From the NCBI GenBank assembly GCA_016192455.1, contig JACPUC010000019.1, positions 253,285 through 317,284 on the forward strand: DNA of 64,000 bases, in the 5' to 3' direction. Shown piece after piece: positions 36,367 to 46,213 of the stretch. A program made the position numbers and the translations under genes. The notes beneath the pieces were generated by a model. It was given only the letters and a program-made list of their open reading frames with translations. It had not been told where the DNA came from and made no database searches. How positions within the stretch are numbered: the first letter of the stretch is position 1; every line of letters begins with the position of its first letter. This stretch comes from Candidatus Tectimicrobiota bacterium. GTDB taxonomy: Bacteria > JACPUC01.

Positions 36367-37170
36367 CTAATGGCCCAGCATTTCCAACATCTGCTCCCGC
36401 TGCTCAGGGTTTAAGATCGACCAGACCGAGCGCAGGTAGCCGATGCGCGCCAGCTCGATCTCGCTGCGCAGCGCCTCGGCCTTGCGGACGAGCGCTGTCA
36501 CCTTGCCGGCCTCGTAAGGTTCAGCGAACGCCGCTTGGTGCAGCTCGACCTCTGCAAGGCTCAGCGCGGCGCGTTGCGGGATCATCGCCTTCCAATGCTC
36601 GATGCCGCTCTGCCGGAGCTTCTGCCGCTGCTCCGGCGTCACCCCAAGCTGCGTGGCGAGCATCTGGAAACGGCGCAGGGGTGAGCCAGCCATGGAGCCG
36701 CCGCCCATCATCCCAGGCCCCATCATACCGGCACCCATCATGCCGCCACCCATCATGCCGCCACCCATCATGCCGCCACTCATCATGCCGCCACCCATCA
36801 TGCCGGGGCCCATCATCCCAGGCCCCATCATGCCCGGGCCCATCATGCCGTAGCCCTGGAGACTCCTCCCCTGCATGCCAGGGCTTGCCGCTCCAGGAGA
36901 CATGGCCCGCGACCCCGCACTGGCGCCCATCCCTTCGCTGCCCATGCTCCCCGTGCCGGCGCTGCCCGGCACCATCATCCCCGGGGCCATCCCGCCGGGC
37001 TGTGCCGACCCACGCTGCTCGCGTCCCGCCGCCTGCGCCCAGGCGGAGCCCACGGCGCCCCCGACGCCTGCCGCCAGAAGCGCTGCAAACGCAAGGAGGT
37101 AGGCCCATCGAACGCGGACATGCCGGCCCCAGCTCCACGGCTCATCCTGATGTCGAAATGCTCGCTTCAT
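36367..37170 (-). CDS. Spy/CpxP-like protein with a ten-copy MM-pentapeptide repeat
   Basis: 267 residues from the ATG at 37170 (AAGGAG 5 nt upstream). Signal peptide at about 20-46 (YLLAFAALLAAGVGGAVGSAWAQA). A Met/Gly-rich region at about 50-160 includes ten consecutive MMxxG pentapeptides. The Spy-like helical domain at the C-terminus has LGVTPEQRQKL and ILNPEQREQML. It has the same architecture as the gene at 520-1173, but the repeats are on a different scale and the core is only distantly alike. A periplasmic metal-linked chaperone or sensor role is inferred. Confidence 0.7.
   Translation of the reverse strand: MKRAFRHQDEPWSWGRHVRVRWAYLLAFAALLAAGVGGAVGSAWAQAAGREQRGSAQPGGMAPGMMVPGSAGTGSMGSEGMGASAGSRAMSPGAASPGMQGRSLQGYGMMGPGMMGPGMMGPGMMGGGMMSGGMMGGGMMGGGMMGAGMMGPGMMGGGSMAGSPLRRFQMLATQLGVTPEQRQKLRQSGIEHWKAMIPQRAALSLAEVELHQAAFAEPYEAGKVTALVRKAEALRSEIELARIGYLRSVWSILNPEQREQMLEMLGH
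36706..36855 (-). repeat. Tandem 15-bp repeat coding MMxxG pentapeptides
   Basis: Ten units begin with CATCAT (plus strand) at 36706 and every 15 bp up to 36841 without any phase slip. On the minus strand each unit starts ATGATG (Met-Met), followed by Gly, Pro, Ala or Ser codons. The exact periodicity shows expansion by unequal exchange or slippage within the Spy-like gene. Confidence 0.9.
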
Positions 37171-37615
37171 CACTACTCCTTTCCGGAGTGTCCCTGCGCC
37201 CATCGTTGCGCCTTGCTGCGAGACCCGCAGCTCACGGAGTGGTCAGGCGCGGCCCCGCCCCAGCTCCGCTGCGGATGCTGGCTGGCTTTCTTTGGAGCCG
37301 CCTGGCGGAAGGGCTACGCGTAGGCTCCCAGCAACGATCTTCCTGATCATCCCCCGGAGCTGACAGCGCCGGAGACCTCCTTGGCGCTGGTTTTCAATTA
37401 TATCAGATTGTGTTAGAGTGAGCCTTAAAGGATAAAGGAAAGTCTCTCCGCGGTTCTCCTGAGCTGCACCTTCGCGACCTCCGGGTCAATCCCGGCCGAG
37501 GCGTGGAGATGCACGCGATCAGGGAACCCTGGTACGGATATCCCTGCCTGGCGCCGCGGCTCAGGCAGGATTTGCCGCCACTCGCTGCCTCGCCGGATGT
37601 GGAGGAGATGAAGCG
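37171..37615. other. 445-bp divergent intergenic region
   Basis: It separates the Spy-like gene (minus) and the substrate-binding protein (plus). A perfect TATAAT on the minus strand near 37401-37396 could be a -10 for the Spy-like gene, but no good -35 precedes it. No gene is seen. Confidence 0.4.
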
Positions 37616-38770
37616 ATGAAACGTCCAGTTGGTGCTTTGCTCTCTCTTCTTGCCGTCACGATAGCCTTTGTTCTCCCCTCGTTGTCCGCCCGCGCCGCCG
37701 AACCGATCAAGATCGGCTTCTACGGCCCGCTCACCGGTCCCCTTGCCGTGGCTTGCCTGCCGGCGAAGCGCGCGGTGGAACTGGCAGTGAAGCAGGTCAA
37801 TGAGAAGGGAGGGGTGCTGGGAAGACCGATCGAAGTCATCTATGCCGATACGAAGTTCGACAACAACGAGTCCATCCGCATCGTCAACCGCTTCATCCGC
37901 TCGGATAAGGTGGCTGCCGTGCTGGGCGATTTCACCAGCACCGGAACGATGGCCACGCTGAGCATCACCCAGCGCGCCAATATCCCCCACATGGACTACA
38001 ATGCCAACTCCACCGCCATCACGAACTCCGGCTACAACCACATCTTCCGCCTGGTGGTGAACTCGCACCAGCTTTACAGCGGCCTGGCCTCGTACGCCCA
38101 GAAAAAGTTGGGGGTGAAGCGCGTCGCCATCATGGGATGGGATGACGACTTTGGACGAGCGAACGTGGACGCCTTCACGAAGTACCAGAAAACCAGCAAA
38201 GCTTTCGAGATCGTGGCGCTTGAGTGGTACAACGTGAATACGAAGGAGTTCAAAGGCTTGTTGAGCAAGGTGCTGGCGCAGAAGCCCGACAGCATCATCT
38301 TGACGGGGGCGATCGGCGACTCGGCGCTTATCGTGAAGCAGGCCAGAGAGCTGGGCTATCAGGGCATGTTCCTGGGCGACGGCGGCCAATCGATCCTGCC
38401 GTTCCGCAACATCGCCGGGCCGAGCGCCGATGGCACGGTCGTGGCCACGCAGTACGTTCCCCACTACTATAAAAACCCCCTCGCCGTGGCGTTCGACAAG
38501 CAATGGGCCGAGATGAAATACGAGTCGGACCCGTGGTCCTCGCACGCCTATGACGCGTTCATGCTGCTCCTGGATGCCGTGCAGCGCGCCGGCACGACGG
38601 ACGGCCCGAAGGTCATTGCGGCCCTGCGGGCGACGAAGGACTGGCAAGGGGTCACCGGCACGACGAACTTCTACCCGGATGGGGATGTTGAGAAGCCGGT
38701 GTTCATGCAGAAGTGGGTGGATGGCAAGCTGACCCCCCTGGAGCCGGTGCAGGCCCCATTCAGGAACTAG
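37616..38770 (+). CDS. Periplasmic substrate-binding protein, branched-chain amino acid (LivK-like) type
   Basis: 384 residues with GGAGGAG 8 nt before the ATG. Signal peptide residues 1-27 (LLSLLAVTIAFVLPSLSARA, cleavage before AEPIKIG). The type I periplasmic-binding fold is typical: IGFYGPLTGPLA, AVELAVKQVNEKGGVLGRPIEVIYADTK and LDAVQRAG near the end. It probably feeds the LivHMGF transporter encoded from 40956, although a second binding protein lies between. The ligand (amino acid, urea, aromatic acid or other) cannot be assigned. Confidence 0.88.
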   Translation: MKRPVGALLSLLAVTIAFVLPSLSARAAEPIKIGFYGPLTGPLAVACLPAKRAVELAVKQVNEKGGVLGRPIEVIYADTKFDNNESIRIVNRFIRSDKVAAVLGDFTSTGTMATLSITQRANIPHMDYNANSTAITNSGYNHIFRLVVNSHQLYSGLASYAQKKLGVKRVAIMGWDDDFGRANVDAFTKYQKTSKAFEIVALEWYNVNTKEFKGLLSKVLAQKPDSIILTGAIGDSALIVKQARELGYQGMFLGDGGQSILPFRNIAGPSADGTVVATQYVPHYYKNPLAVAFDKQWAEMKYESDPWSSHAYDAFMLLLDAVQRAGTTDGPKVIAALRATKDWQGVTGTTNFYPDGDVEKPVFMQKWVDGKLTPLEPVQAPFRN

Positions 38771-39063
38771 GCATCCACCGCCCATACCTGTGGTGCGATG
38801 GTAAGCCGCGAGGCGGCGGCGGCTGAACGAGGGCTGAGATGCCGCCACCTCGGGCCGGAGATCCAAGAGCGGGACCTATCGGTGTTAGCCCGTCTACGCC
38901 TGCCTGGGCTACCACGACAGACAGGTGCGACGCCGGGGGAGGTAGGGGGGCGCTCTGCTTCATGGCACGACCTGCATCGACGAGCGGATGCCCCCGGCCC
39001 CTGCGGCGTTCGGACCCAAGCTGGCGCCGGGGTTTGTCCAGGCCGCCGCCGAGAACAACCGTG

Positions 39064-39152
39064 GCCGCACCCGCGCGGGCGCGCAAGCCGCCTGACAGAA
39101 ACCCAGCTCGCACTCAACCTATCCGCCGCACCCGCGCGGGCGCGCAAGCCGC
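39064..39152. repeat. Two 28-bp direct repeats in a 748-bp intergenic region
   Basis: An identical 28-bp sequence starting GCCGCACCCGCGCGGGCG occurs at 39064-39091 and 39125-39152, 61 bp apart. Each contains a 10-bp palindrome CCCGCGCGGG, so each can form a small hairpin. The surrounding gap 38771-39518 shows no convincing gene. Confidence 0.75.
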
Positions 39153-39518
39153 AGCGAGGGAGCTTGGACGATGGCTTGGGCAATGCACCTTGCGGCTCAG
39201 CCTGGCTGCCAAGCAACTGCGCGCGAACGGCTGAAGGCGGAGAGGTCGAAACGATCTTGCCCTGCGCGAGGTGGTGGTGAAACAGCCCCTTGCAAGGGTG
39301 GGAAGGATGGCCTTGCGTCGGGGCGCGATTCATGCCATGCTCAGGTCCCTCCTTGAGAATGGCGCGGCGGGTGGGGGCGAGGCGATTTCCGCTGCTCCCG
39401 CGGCCTACCGGCCTGCGTCCGCGCAGCCGAGAGGGTAGCTCTGTCGAGGCAGGAATCGTTCCGGCTCGTACCTTGGTGATGAACCTTGTGGAGGTTCTGG
39501 GGAAAAGGGGGTCTACCA

Positions 39519-40742
39519 ATGCACCAACGTAAACCCGCTTGTTGGACAATGTGGTTCTTGGCCGTGGCATCTCTCCTCCTGGTCATTCTTGCCGCCTTCC
39601 ACGTTGCCGAGGCGCAAAAACAGAACGTTCCGGAAAAAATCCGCATCGGCTACACAGTCTCGCTCAGTGGGCGTTTCACGCCCATGGTCGGCACCTTCAA
39701 GAAGCTGGGTGATAGCTGGGCTGAGCTGGTCAACCAGCGCGGCGGCATCTACATGAAGGAGTACGGCAAGAAGCTGCCGGTCGAGTTCGTGGTCTATGAC
39801 GACAAGAGTGATCCGGCTGTCTCCACAAAGTTCTACGAACGCCTCATCACGCAGGACAAGGTTGATTTCCTGCTCGGCCCGTTTTCAAGCCACATCTCCT
39901 TCGCCGCCAGCACCGTGGCTGAAAAACATAAGGTCCCCATGATCCTTATTTGCGCCAATGACCTGAAAATCTTTGAGCGCAACTACAAGTACAGCGCCAC
40001 CAATCTTGCGGAGGCCAACCAAGAGTTTTACCGTTACCTCGAGATTCTCAAGTCTGAAGGCAAGGCAAAGACCTTGGCGATGATCGCCGAGGATACGCTC
40101 CATTCAACGGGCGTCCTAACGGGTGGCGAGGCAAAGGCGAAGGAGCTGGGACTGCAAGTCGTGTTCAAGGAGATCATGCCGGCGACGACCCGCGACTTCA
40201 CGGCCATCATCACGCGGCTGAAGGCGTTGAATCCCGACGTGGTCATGGTCGAAGCCTTCCCGGCCTTTGAGATTCCCTTTGGGAAACAGGCCTACGAGCT
40301 GAAACTTCAACCGAAGGAACTCTACTTCGGTCATATCACGAAGGCTGTGGTGAACGCCCTGGGGCCTTCGGCTGAAAACCTTGCCAGCACCACCTATTGG
40401 GCCGAGGAATGGAAAGACAACGCCGGCGTGGCTGACTACATGGCCATCCTCGAAAAGACCGGCATCAAGTGGGATGAGTATATGGAATCCGCCATCCGCA
40501 TGGCGGCCTATCAAAGACTGCAAGCCGTGCTTGAGAAGGTTGGCTCGCTGGATCGTGAAAAAATCCGCACGGCGATGTGGGAAACTACCGTGCCAACGAT
40601 CAGCGGCAATGTTTCCATCAACCAGCAGGGCCTCGGCACCCTCGTCGGCAGCCCAGTCCAAGTGCGCGGCGGGCGTTTCATCTCCATCTATCCAGTGGAG
40701 AACGCCAAGAAGAATCACATTTTCCCGAACCCTTGGAAGTGA
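39519..40742 (+). CDS. Second periplasmic substrate-binding protein (LivK-like)
   Basis: 407 residues from the ATG at 39519 (AAAGGGGG upstream; a TTG at 39486 is less likely). Signal peptide (WFLAVASLLLVILAAFHVAEAQ). It has the type I periplasmic-binding fold: IRIGYTVSLSGRF, ELVNQRGGIYMKEYGKKLPVEFVVYDDKSDP and LGPFSSHISFAASTVAEKHKVPMI. Only distantly similar to the binding protein at 37616, so probably different ligand specificity. Base composition looks slightly richer in A/T than neighbours. It immediately precedes livH. Confidence 0.87.
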   Translation: MHQRKPACWTMWFLAVASLLLVILAAFHVAEAQKQNVPEKIRIGYTVSLSGRFTPMVGTFKKLGDSWAELVNQRGGIYMKEYGKKLPVEFVVYDDKSDPAVSTKFYERLITQDKVDFLLGPFSSHISFAASTVAEKHKVPMILICANDLKIFERNYKYSATNLAEANQEFYRYLEILKSEGKAKTLAMIAEDTLHSTGVLTGGEAKAKELGLQVVFKEIMPATTRDFTAIITRLKALNPDVVMVEAFPAFEIPFGKQAYELKLQPKELYFGHITKAVVNALGPSAENLASTTYWAEEWKDNAGVADYMAILEKTGIKWDEYMESAIRMAAYQRLQAVLEKVGSLDREKIRTAMWETTVPTISGNVSINQQGLGTLVGSPVQVRGGRFISIYPVENAKKNHIFPNPWK

Positions 40743-40955
40743 GAAGGCGGTCACGCCGCGTGGCAGGCCCTCTCCTCTGTGATGGAGGTCCCCGTACAAC
40801 CGGGAGAGGCAGGCGTTCGCCGCAGGCTCCCGGTTGAAGCGATGGCGCGAGGGGACGCGTGTCCCCTCGCCTTCCTCTGTCTGGCAGCCGTCGCGTCGAA
40901 CCCATCGCCGCCACGGCTCAGCGATCGTGGCGGTCGCGCCCGGGGTGGAAGGAAC

Positions 40956-41828
40956 ATGCTGCTCGGACAGATCGTCTACGGACTGGTGATCGGCTCGATT
41001 TACAGCCTCATTGCGATCGGCTTCAGCATGGTGTTCCAGGCGATCGGGCTGCTGAACTTCGCGCACCAGGAGTTCATGATGCTCGGCGGCCTCATCGGCT
41101 ACACGCTCGCCGTCACGCTGAACTTGCCCGCGCCTCTGGTCGTGCTCCTTGCCGGGCTAGGGGCGGGCTGCATCGCGGTGGCGATTGAGAAGGTTGGCAT
41201 CAGCCCCATCCGGCACCGCGGCGGGGCGGAGATCAACCTCATCATCGCGACCATCGGCTGGGGCATCATCCTCAGCAACGCCGCCATGCTGACGTGGGAT
41301 GCCTACCCCCTTGGCTATCCGCAAAGGTTTCAAGGCAAACCCCTCAACCTCGGCGGCATCTCCATCGTGCCCCAGAACCTGGTGATTCTCGGCGCCGGCA
41401 TTCTCCTCATGATCCTCTTGCAGCTCTTCTTCAAGCGCACCTGGACAGGCCAGTCGATGCGCGCCGCCGCGGAGGACTCGCCCACCGCCGCGCTGATGGG
41501 CATCGACACGGACCGCACGGTGTCGTGGACCTTCTTTATCAGCGGCGCGCTCGGCGGCATCGCCGGGGTCTTCGTTTCCTCGATCTTCTACGCCTCCTTC
41601 GAGATGGGGCTCATCGGTCTGCGCTGCTTTGCGGCGGCGGTGCTCGGCGGCTTCGGCAACATCGTAGGCGCCATGTTCGGCGGCCTCATCCTCGGCATCA
41701 TCGAAACCCTCGGGGCGACGTACATCTCCTCCGCCTACAAGGACGTGATCGCCTACGGCATTGTCATCGTCATCCTGCTGATTCGGCCAACCGGCATCTT
41801 CGCAGCGCGCCGAACCGGGCTTACCTGA
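40956..41828 (+). CDS. livH: ABC transporter permease LivH
   Basis: 290 residues from the ATG at 40956 (GGAAGGAAC directly upstream). It opens with the family pattern QIVYGLVIGSIYSLIAIGFSMVFQAIGLLNFAHQEFMMLGG and has about eight hydrophobic helices. The coupling loop MRAAAEDSPTAALMGID, which contacts the ATPase, is present. It is one half of the membrane channel for branched-chain amino acids or related ligands and forms an operon with livMGF. Confidence 0.93.
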   Translation: MLLGQIVYGLVIGSIYSLIAIGFSMVFQAIGLLNFAHQEFMMLGGLIGYTLAVTLNLPAPLVVLLAGLGAGCIAVAIEKVGISPIRHRGGAEINLIIATIGWGIILSNAAMLTWDAYPLGYPQRFQGKPLNLGGISIVPQNLVILGAGILLMILLQLFFKRTWTGQSMRAAAEDSPTAALMGIDTDRTVSWTFFISGALGGIAGVFVSSIFYASFEMGLIGLRCFAAAVLGGFGNIVGAMFGGLILGIIETLGATYISSAYKDVIAYGIVIVILLIRPTGIFAARRTGLT

Positions 41829-41849
41829 GTCGCAGATACGGACGCCGCA

Positions 41850-42869
41850 ATGAGGCCACGGTTCACCTACGGCGGGGAGCTCTTCCTGTGGCGCTGGCTG
41901 CGCCTGACGATGGCAAACCGCTACGTCATCTCCCCCTTCGCCATCATCACCATGCTGGCGGCCCTGCTGCTGCCATTGCTGCTGGACCCCTTCGGCTTCT
42001 TGATCCTCTTCCTTGATAACATCCTGGTCTTCGTGCTCCTGACGCTCGGCCTGCAGCTCATTCTCGGTTACGCGGGCATCCTCAACCTCGGTCATGCGGC
42101 GTTCTTCGGGCTCGGCGCCTACACCTCCGCCATCCTCACGAAGACGCTCGGCGTTCCGTTCCCTCTGGCGTTCCTCGCCTCCACTCTCATGGGCCTGCTG
42201 GGCGGCCTGCTCATGTGCCCGATCATTCGGCTCCGCGATGTCTACTTCGCCATGGCCTCCTTTGCGTTCGGCATCGTCGCCTACGTCGTCTTCAGTGAGT
42301 GGCGCGAGCTCACCAACGGCCACATCGGCATCCGCGCCATCCCGCCCGCCCGCCTCGCCGGCATCGATTTTACCAGCTCGTTGAACTTCTACTACCTCGT
42401 CCTGCCCTGCGTCATCGTGCTCTACCTCGTCTTCCGGCTCCTCCTCATCTCGCCGTTCGGCACCTCGCTCAACGCCATTCGCCAGAGCGAGCTGGCGGCG
42501 CGCAGCGTGGGCATGCACCTCGCCGCCATCAAGGTCAAGACGATCCTCATCGGCGCCGCGGCCGCGGGCGCGGCAGGCAGCCTCATCACCCATCTGCAAG
42601 GATTTGTCAGCCCCGAGTTGTTTAACTGGCCGCAATCGATCACCCTCGTCACGATGATGGTCATCGGCGGTATCGGCAGCTTTCCGGGAGCGATCATCGG
42701 CACCTTTGCGATCCAGTTCATGTCGGAGTACCTGCGTTTCCTCGTCGAGTATAAGATGCTCATCTACGGGGGCGTTCTGGTCTTCTTCATGATCTTCCTG
42801 CCCAAGGGGATTGCCGGGGTGGTCCGCGCCCTGGTGGTTGCGGCCCTGGAGCGCAGATCGGCACGGTAG
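41850..42869 (+). CDS. livM: ABC transporter permease LivM
   Basis: 339 residues, about nine helices. It has the pattern LGLQLILGYAGILNLGHAAFFGLGAYTSAIL and the coupling loop NAIRQSELAARSVGMHLAAIKVKTI. Second permease of the Liv-type transporter, 21 bp after livH. No strong ribosome site is visible, so it may depend on coupling to livH. Confidence 0.93.
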   Translation: MRPRFTYGGELFLWRWLRLTMANRYVISPFAIITMLAALLLPLLLDPFGFLILFLDNILVFVLLTLGLQLILGYAGILNLGHAAFFGLGAYTSAILTKTLGVPFPLAFLASTLMGLLGGLLMCPIIRLRDVYFAMASFAFGIVAYVVFSEWRELTNGHIGIRAIPPARLAGIDFTSSLNFYYLVLPCVIVLYLVFRLLLISPFGTSLNAIRQSELAARSVGMHLAAIKVKTILIGAAAAGAAGSLITHLQGFVSPELFNWPQSITLVTMMVIGGIGSFPGAIIGTFAIQFMSEYLRFLVEYKMLIYGGVLVFFMIFLPKGIAGVVRALVVAALERRSAR

Positions 42870-42895
42870 ACCGGTAGGTGGCGGAGCCAGACGCC

Positions 42896-43750
42896 ATGGG
42901 AGTGCTGACGACACGGCAGGTAGTGAAGCGCTTCGCGGGGCTGGTCGCCGTCGACCACGTCGATCTCGAGGTGCAGGAGGGTGAGGTGCGCGGCATCGTC
43001 GGCCCCAACGGCGCCGGCAAAACCACCCTCTTCAACCTGATCTCCGGCTTCTATCCTGTAACGTCCGGGCGCATCGAGTTTCTCGGCAAGGATATTACCA
43101 CCACCTCGGCCCACCGACGGGCCGGCCTCGGCATCGGCCGGACCTTCCAGGCAACGCAGCTCTTCTCAGAGATGACCGTGCTCGAGAACGTGGCGACTGG
43201 GCGTCATACCAGCACCAGGAACGGCGCCTGGGCGGCCGTATTACGCAGCCGCGCCTTTCGCCGCAGCCTGCAGCGCGACCGCGAGCTGGCTGAGGAGATC
43301 ATTGACTTCGTGGGATTGCGCGGCACCGGAAGCCTGCTGGCGAGCAGCCTGCCCTATGGCCAGCAGCGCCTGGTGGAGATCGCCCGCGCCATCGTGAACC
43401 AACCGCAGCTCCTCCTCCTCGACGAGCCGGCCGCGGGCATGAACCTGCACGAGATCGAGGCGCTCAATGAACTGATCCGGAAGATCAACGAGACGAGGAT
43501 CAACGGCACGCGCGTGACCATCCTCGTCGTCGAACACAACATGCGCGTCATCATGAACATCTCGCACCGCATCTCGGTCCTCGATTTCGGGGAAAAGATC
43601 GCCGAGGGTCCGCCGAAGGAGATTCAGCAGAACGAGCGCGTCATCGCAGCCTATTTGGGAAGTACCACCGGCGGCAACGCCAGCTTGGGGAGCAGCACAG
43701 GTCTCGCGGCGGCGGGCGGCAGCAGCGGGGGAGGAAGGGCTGGTGCTTGA
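42896..43750 (+). CDS. livG: ABC transporter ATPase LivG
   Basis: 284 residues from the ATG at 42896; a GTG at 42878 is possible. Walker A GPNGAGKTT, LivG-type insert GIGRTFQATQLFSEMTVLENV, signature LPYGQQRLVEIARAI (YGQQR in place of the usual SGGQQ) and Walker B LLLLDEPAAGMN are all visible. The C-terminal 25 residues are Gly/Ser/Ala rich. It overlaps livF by 8 bp. Confidence 0.93.
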   Translation: MGVLTTRQVVKRFAGLVAVDHVDLEVQEGEVRGIVGPNGAGKTTLFNLISGFYPVTSGRIEFLGKDITTTSAHRRAGLGIGRTFQATQLFSEMTVLENVATGRHTSTRNGAWAAVLRSRAFRRSLQRDRELAEEIIDFVGLRGTGSLLASSLPYGQQRLVEIARAIVNQPQLLLLDEPAAGMNLHEIEALNELIRKINETRINGTRVTILVVEHNMRVIMNISHRISVLDFGEKIAEGPPKEIQQNERVIAAYLGSTTGGNASLGSSTGLAAAGGSSGGGRAGA

Positions 43751-44450
43751 GCTGCGGGGCGTCGAGGTTGGCTACGGCAGGGTGCCGGTGCTGAAGGGTA
43801 TCTCCCTCGAACTCCCCGAAGGGCAGATCGTCACGCTCATTGGCTCCAACGGGGCCGGCAAAACCACCACCCTGAAGACGATCACCGGCATCCTGCGCCC
43901 GCACGCCGGCACCATCCTCTTCGATGGTCGCCCGATCAACGGCATCAGCCCCGTTGAAGCAGTCTCCCGCGGCATCGCCCTGGTGCCGGAAGGGCGGCGC
44001 ATCTTCGCCTCGCTGTCCGTGCAGGAAAACCTGCGCATGGGCGCCTTCAGCCGCGCCGACCGAAAGCAGGCGTGGATGAGGCAGCTCGACGGGATGTTCG
44101 AGCTCTTTCCCCACCTCGCGCAGCGCCGGCATCAGCTCGGCGGCACCTTGAGCGGCGGCGAGCAACAGATGCTGGCCATCGCCCGCGCCCTCATGTCGAA
44201 CCCCAGGCTCCTCCTCCTCGACGAGCCTTCCATGGGACTGGCCCCCCTCCTCGTAGAGCAGATATTCGCCATCATCAGGGACCTGAATCGCCGCGGCGCC
44301 ACCGTGCTCCTGGTGGAGCAGAACGCCCGCATGGCCCTGTCCGTTGCAAGTGTTGGCTACGTCATGGAGATCGGCTCCATCGTCCTGCACGACACCGCCC
44401 GGCGCCTCCTTGATAACCCCCAAGTGCAAGCGGCCTACCTTGGCATCTGA
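43743..44450 (+). CDS. livF: ABC transporter ATPase LivF
   Basis: 235 residues starting with GTG inside the end of livG. Walker A GSNGAGKTTTLKTI, signature TLSGGEQQMLAIARALM, Walker B LLLLDEPSMGLAP and the H-loop region VLLVEQNARMAL are present. Second ATPase of the Liv-type transporter and last gene of the operon. It converges on the glucan phosphorylase gene. Confidence 0.93.
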   Translation: MLELRGVEVGYGRVPVLKGISLELPEGQIVTLIGSNGAGKTTTLKTITGILRPHAGTILFDGRPINGISPVEAVSRGIALVPEGRRIFASLSVQENLRMGAFSRADRKQAWMRQLDGMFELFPHLAQRRHQLGGTLSGGEQQMLAIARALMSNPRLLLLDEPSMGLAPLLVEQIFAIIRDLNRRGATVLLVEQNARMALSVASVGYVMEIGSIVLHDTARRLLDNPQVQAAYLGI

Positions 44451-44521
44451 GCCGGTTCACCCGGGCGCCTGGCGGGCCGACCGGCTGCGCCATCTTCCCC
44501 TCCCTTGCTTCCCGGCGCCTT

Positions 44522-46213
44522 TCAGAGGTAGGCCTTCAGGACGTACTGCTGGATCATGCGGTGCGTGTTGAAGAACGACCCGTTGAGCGCGATGGCGTGC
44601 CGCATGATGTCGAGGTAGCGCGGCAGGTTCTGGTAGAACATCGGCATCACCACGTACTGGAGCTTATCGTAGAGCGCCGAAGCGTCCCGCTTCCTGCCGG
44701 CCTCGCTGCCATCCGATTGCTCGCTCTCCCCGAACGACCAGCCCGTCAGCCCTTCGATGCACCCCTCGATCCACCAGCCGTCCAGCGTGCTGAGGGAGGG
44801 CACGCCGTTGAGGGCTGCCTTCATGCCGCTGGTGCCGGAAGCCTCCAACGGCGGTTGCGGATTGTTCAGCCAGACATCGGAGCCCGCCGTGATGAGCTTG
44901 CCGAACTCAATGTCGTAGTTCGGCACGAAGACCACGCGGATAACATCCTTCAGCGCCTCCTTGGCCCAGTAAATGTGCTGAATCAACTCCTTGCCGGAGG
45001 TGTCGTGGGGATGCGCCTTGCCGGCAAAGATGATCTGGAACGGACCGGCGTTGCTGGCGATGAGGCGCAAACGGTCGAGGTCGGAGAAGAAGAGGTCCGG
45101 ACGCTTGTAGGCTGTCATGCGTCGCGCGAAGCCGATGGTGAAGACGTCTGTCTCCATGCCGGCATTGGTCAGCCGGTTGACGAACTGGAGAAGGTCGCGC
45201 TTAGCGGCTTGGTGTGCTTGCCACACCTCTTCGGCCGGAATGCTCAGGGCGTAGCGGAGGCTGTAGTTCTCCTCGCGCCAGGTCGGCAGATGCTGGTCGA
45301 AGAGGCGGGCCATGGCCGGGGAAACCCAGGTGCCGGCGTGCACGCCGTTCGTGATCGAATCGATCGTGTACTTCGCAAAGAGGTACTTCGCCACCTCCGC
45401 GTGGCGTTTGGCTACCCCGTTAATGTAGTGGCTAAGGTTCAGCGCCAGGTAGGTCATGTTGAAGTTGTCATCGAAACAACAGAGTTCAAGGGTGTCAGCC
45501 ACGGCGTGGCGTCCGAGCACCCGGTTCACGAGTTCGATCGGAAACCGGTCGTGTCCTGACGTCACGGGAGTGTGCGTCGTAAATACACACTGGTGCCGAA
45601 CGGCATCGAGATCCTTCGGCAGAACCGTCTGCCGCTCCTCCTTTCGCAGTTCCTCGTTGAGCAGCGCCAGCGTCAGGAAGCTGGCGTGTCCCTCGTTCAT
45701 ATGAAAGCGTTCGATGCCTTGGTAGCCCAGCGCCCGCAGCATGCGCACGCCGCCGTACCCCAGGATAATCTCCTGGGCCAGGCGGTAACGCTGATCGCCG
45801 CCATAGAGGGTGTCGGTGAAGTTCCGATCTTCCGGCGAGTTTTCGCTCAGGTTGGTATCGAGGAAGTAGACCGGCACGACGAAGTTCTTGATGCCGCGCA
45901 CGTCAAAACGCCAAGCCGCAACGTTCACCTGGCGGCCTTCGATCGTCACCGTCACGTGATTGTCCATCTTCACCAACTGGTCCTCGACCACCCATTCCGC
46001 CGCTGACTCGTTTTGCCAGCCTCTGCCGTCGAGCGCTTGGTAGAAGTAGCCCTTGCGATGCAGCAGGGTGACCCCCACCATCGGGATCGACAGGTCCGCC
46101 GCGGCCCGGATCGTATCCCCCGCCAGGATGCCGAGACCGCCGCTGTACGTCGGAATATCCGCAAGAAGCCCAACTTCCATCGAGAAATAGGCAATACCTC
46201 TGTCGCTGTTCAT
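44522..46213 (-). CDS. glgP: Alpha-glucan phosphorylase, short bacterial type (GT35)
   Basis: 563 residues, shorter than the roughly 800-residue E. coli type but typical of the short GlgP subfamily. It opens with [27 protein letters not shown] and has [30 protein letters not shown] and the PLP-binding [25 protein letters not shown]. It releases glucose-1-phosphate from glycogen or maltodextrin with inorganic phosphate. It stands alone; no other glycogen gene is in the window. Confidence 0.93.
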   Translation of the reverse strand: MNSDRGIAYFSMEVGLLADIPTYSGGLGILAGDTIRAAADLSIPMVGVTLLHRKGYFYQALDGRGWQNESAAEWVVEDQLVKMDNHVTVTIEGRQVNVAAWRFDVRGIKNFVVPVYFLDTNLSENSPEDRNFTDTLYGGDQRYRLAQEIILGYGGVRMLRALGYQGIERFHMNEGHASFLTLALLNEELRKEERQTVLPKDLDAVRHQCVFTTHTPVTSGHDRFPIELVNRVLGRHAVADTLELCCFDDNFNMTYLALNLSHYINGVAKRHAEVAKYLFAKYTIDSITNGVHAGTWVSPAMARLFDQHLPTWREENYSLRYALSIPAEEVWQAHQAAKRDLLQFVNRLTNAGMETDVFTIGFARRMTAYKRPDLFFSDLDRLRLIASNAGPFQIIFAGKAHPHDTSGKELIQHIYWAKEALKDVIRVVFVPNYDIEFGKLITAGSDVWLNNPQPPLEASGTSGMKAALNGVPSLSTLDGWWIEGCIEGLTGWSFGESEQSDGSEAGRKRDASALYDKLQYVVMPMFYQNLPRYLDIMRHAIALNGSFFNTHRMIQQYVLKAYL

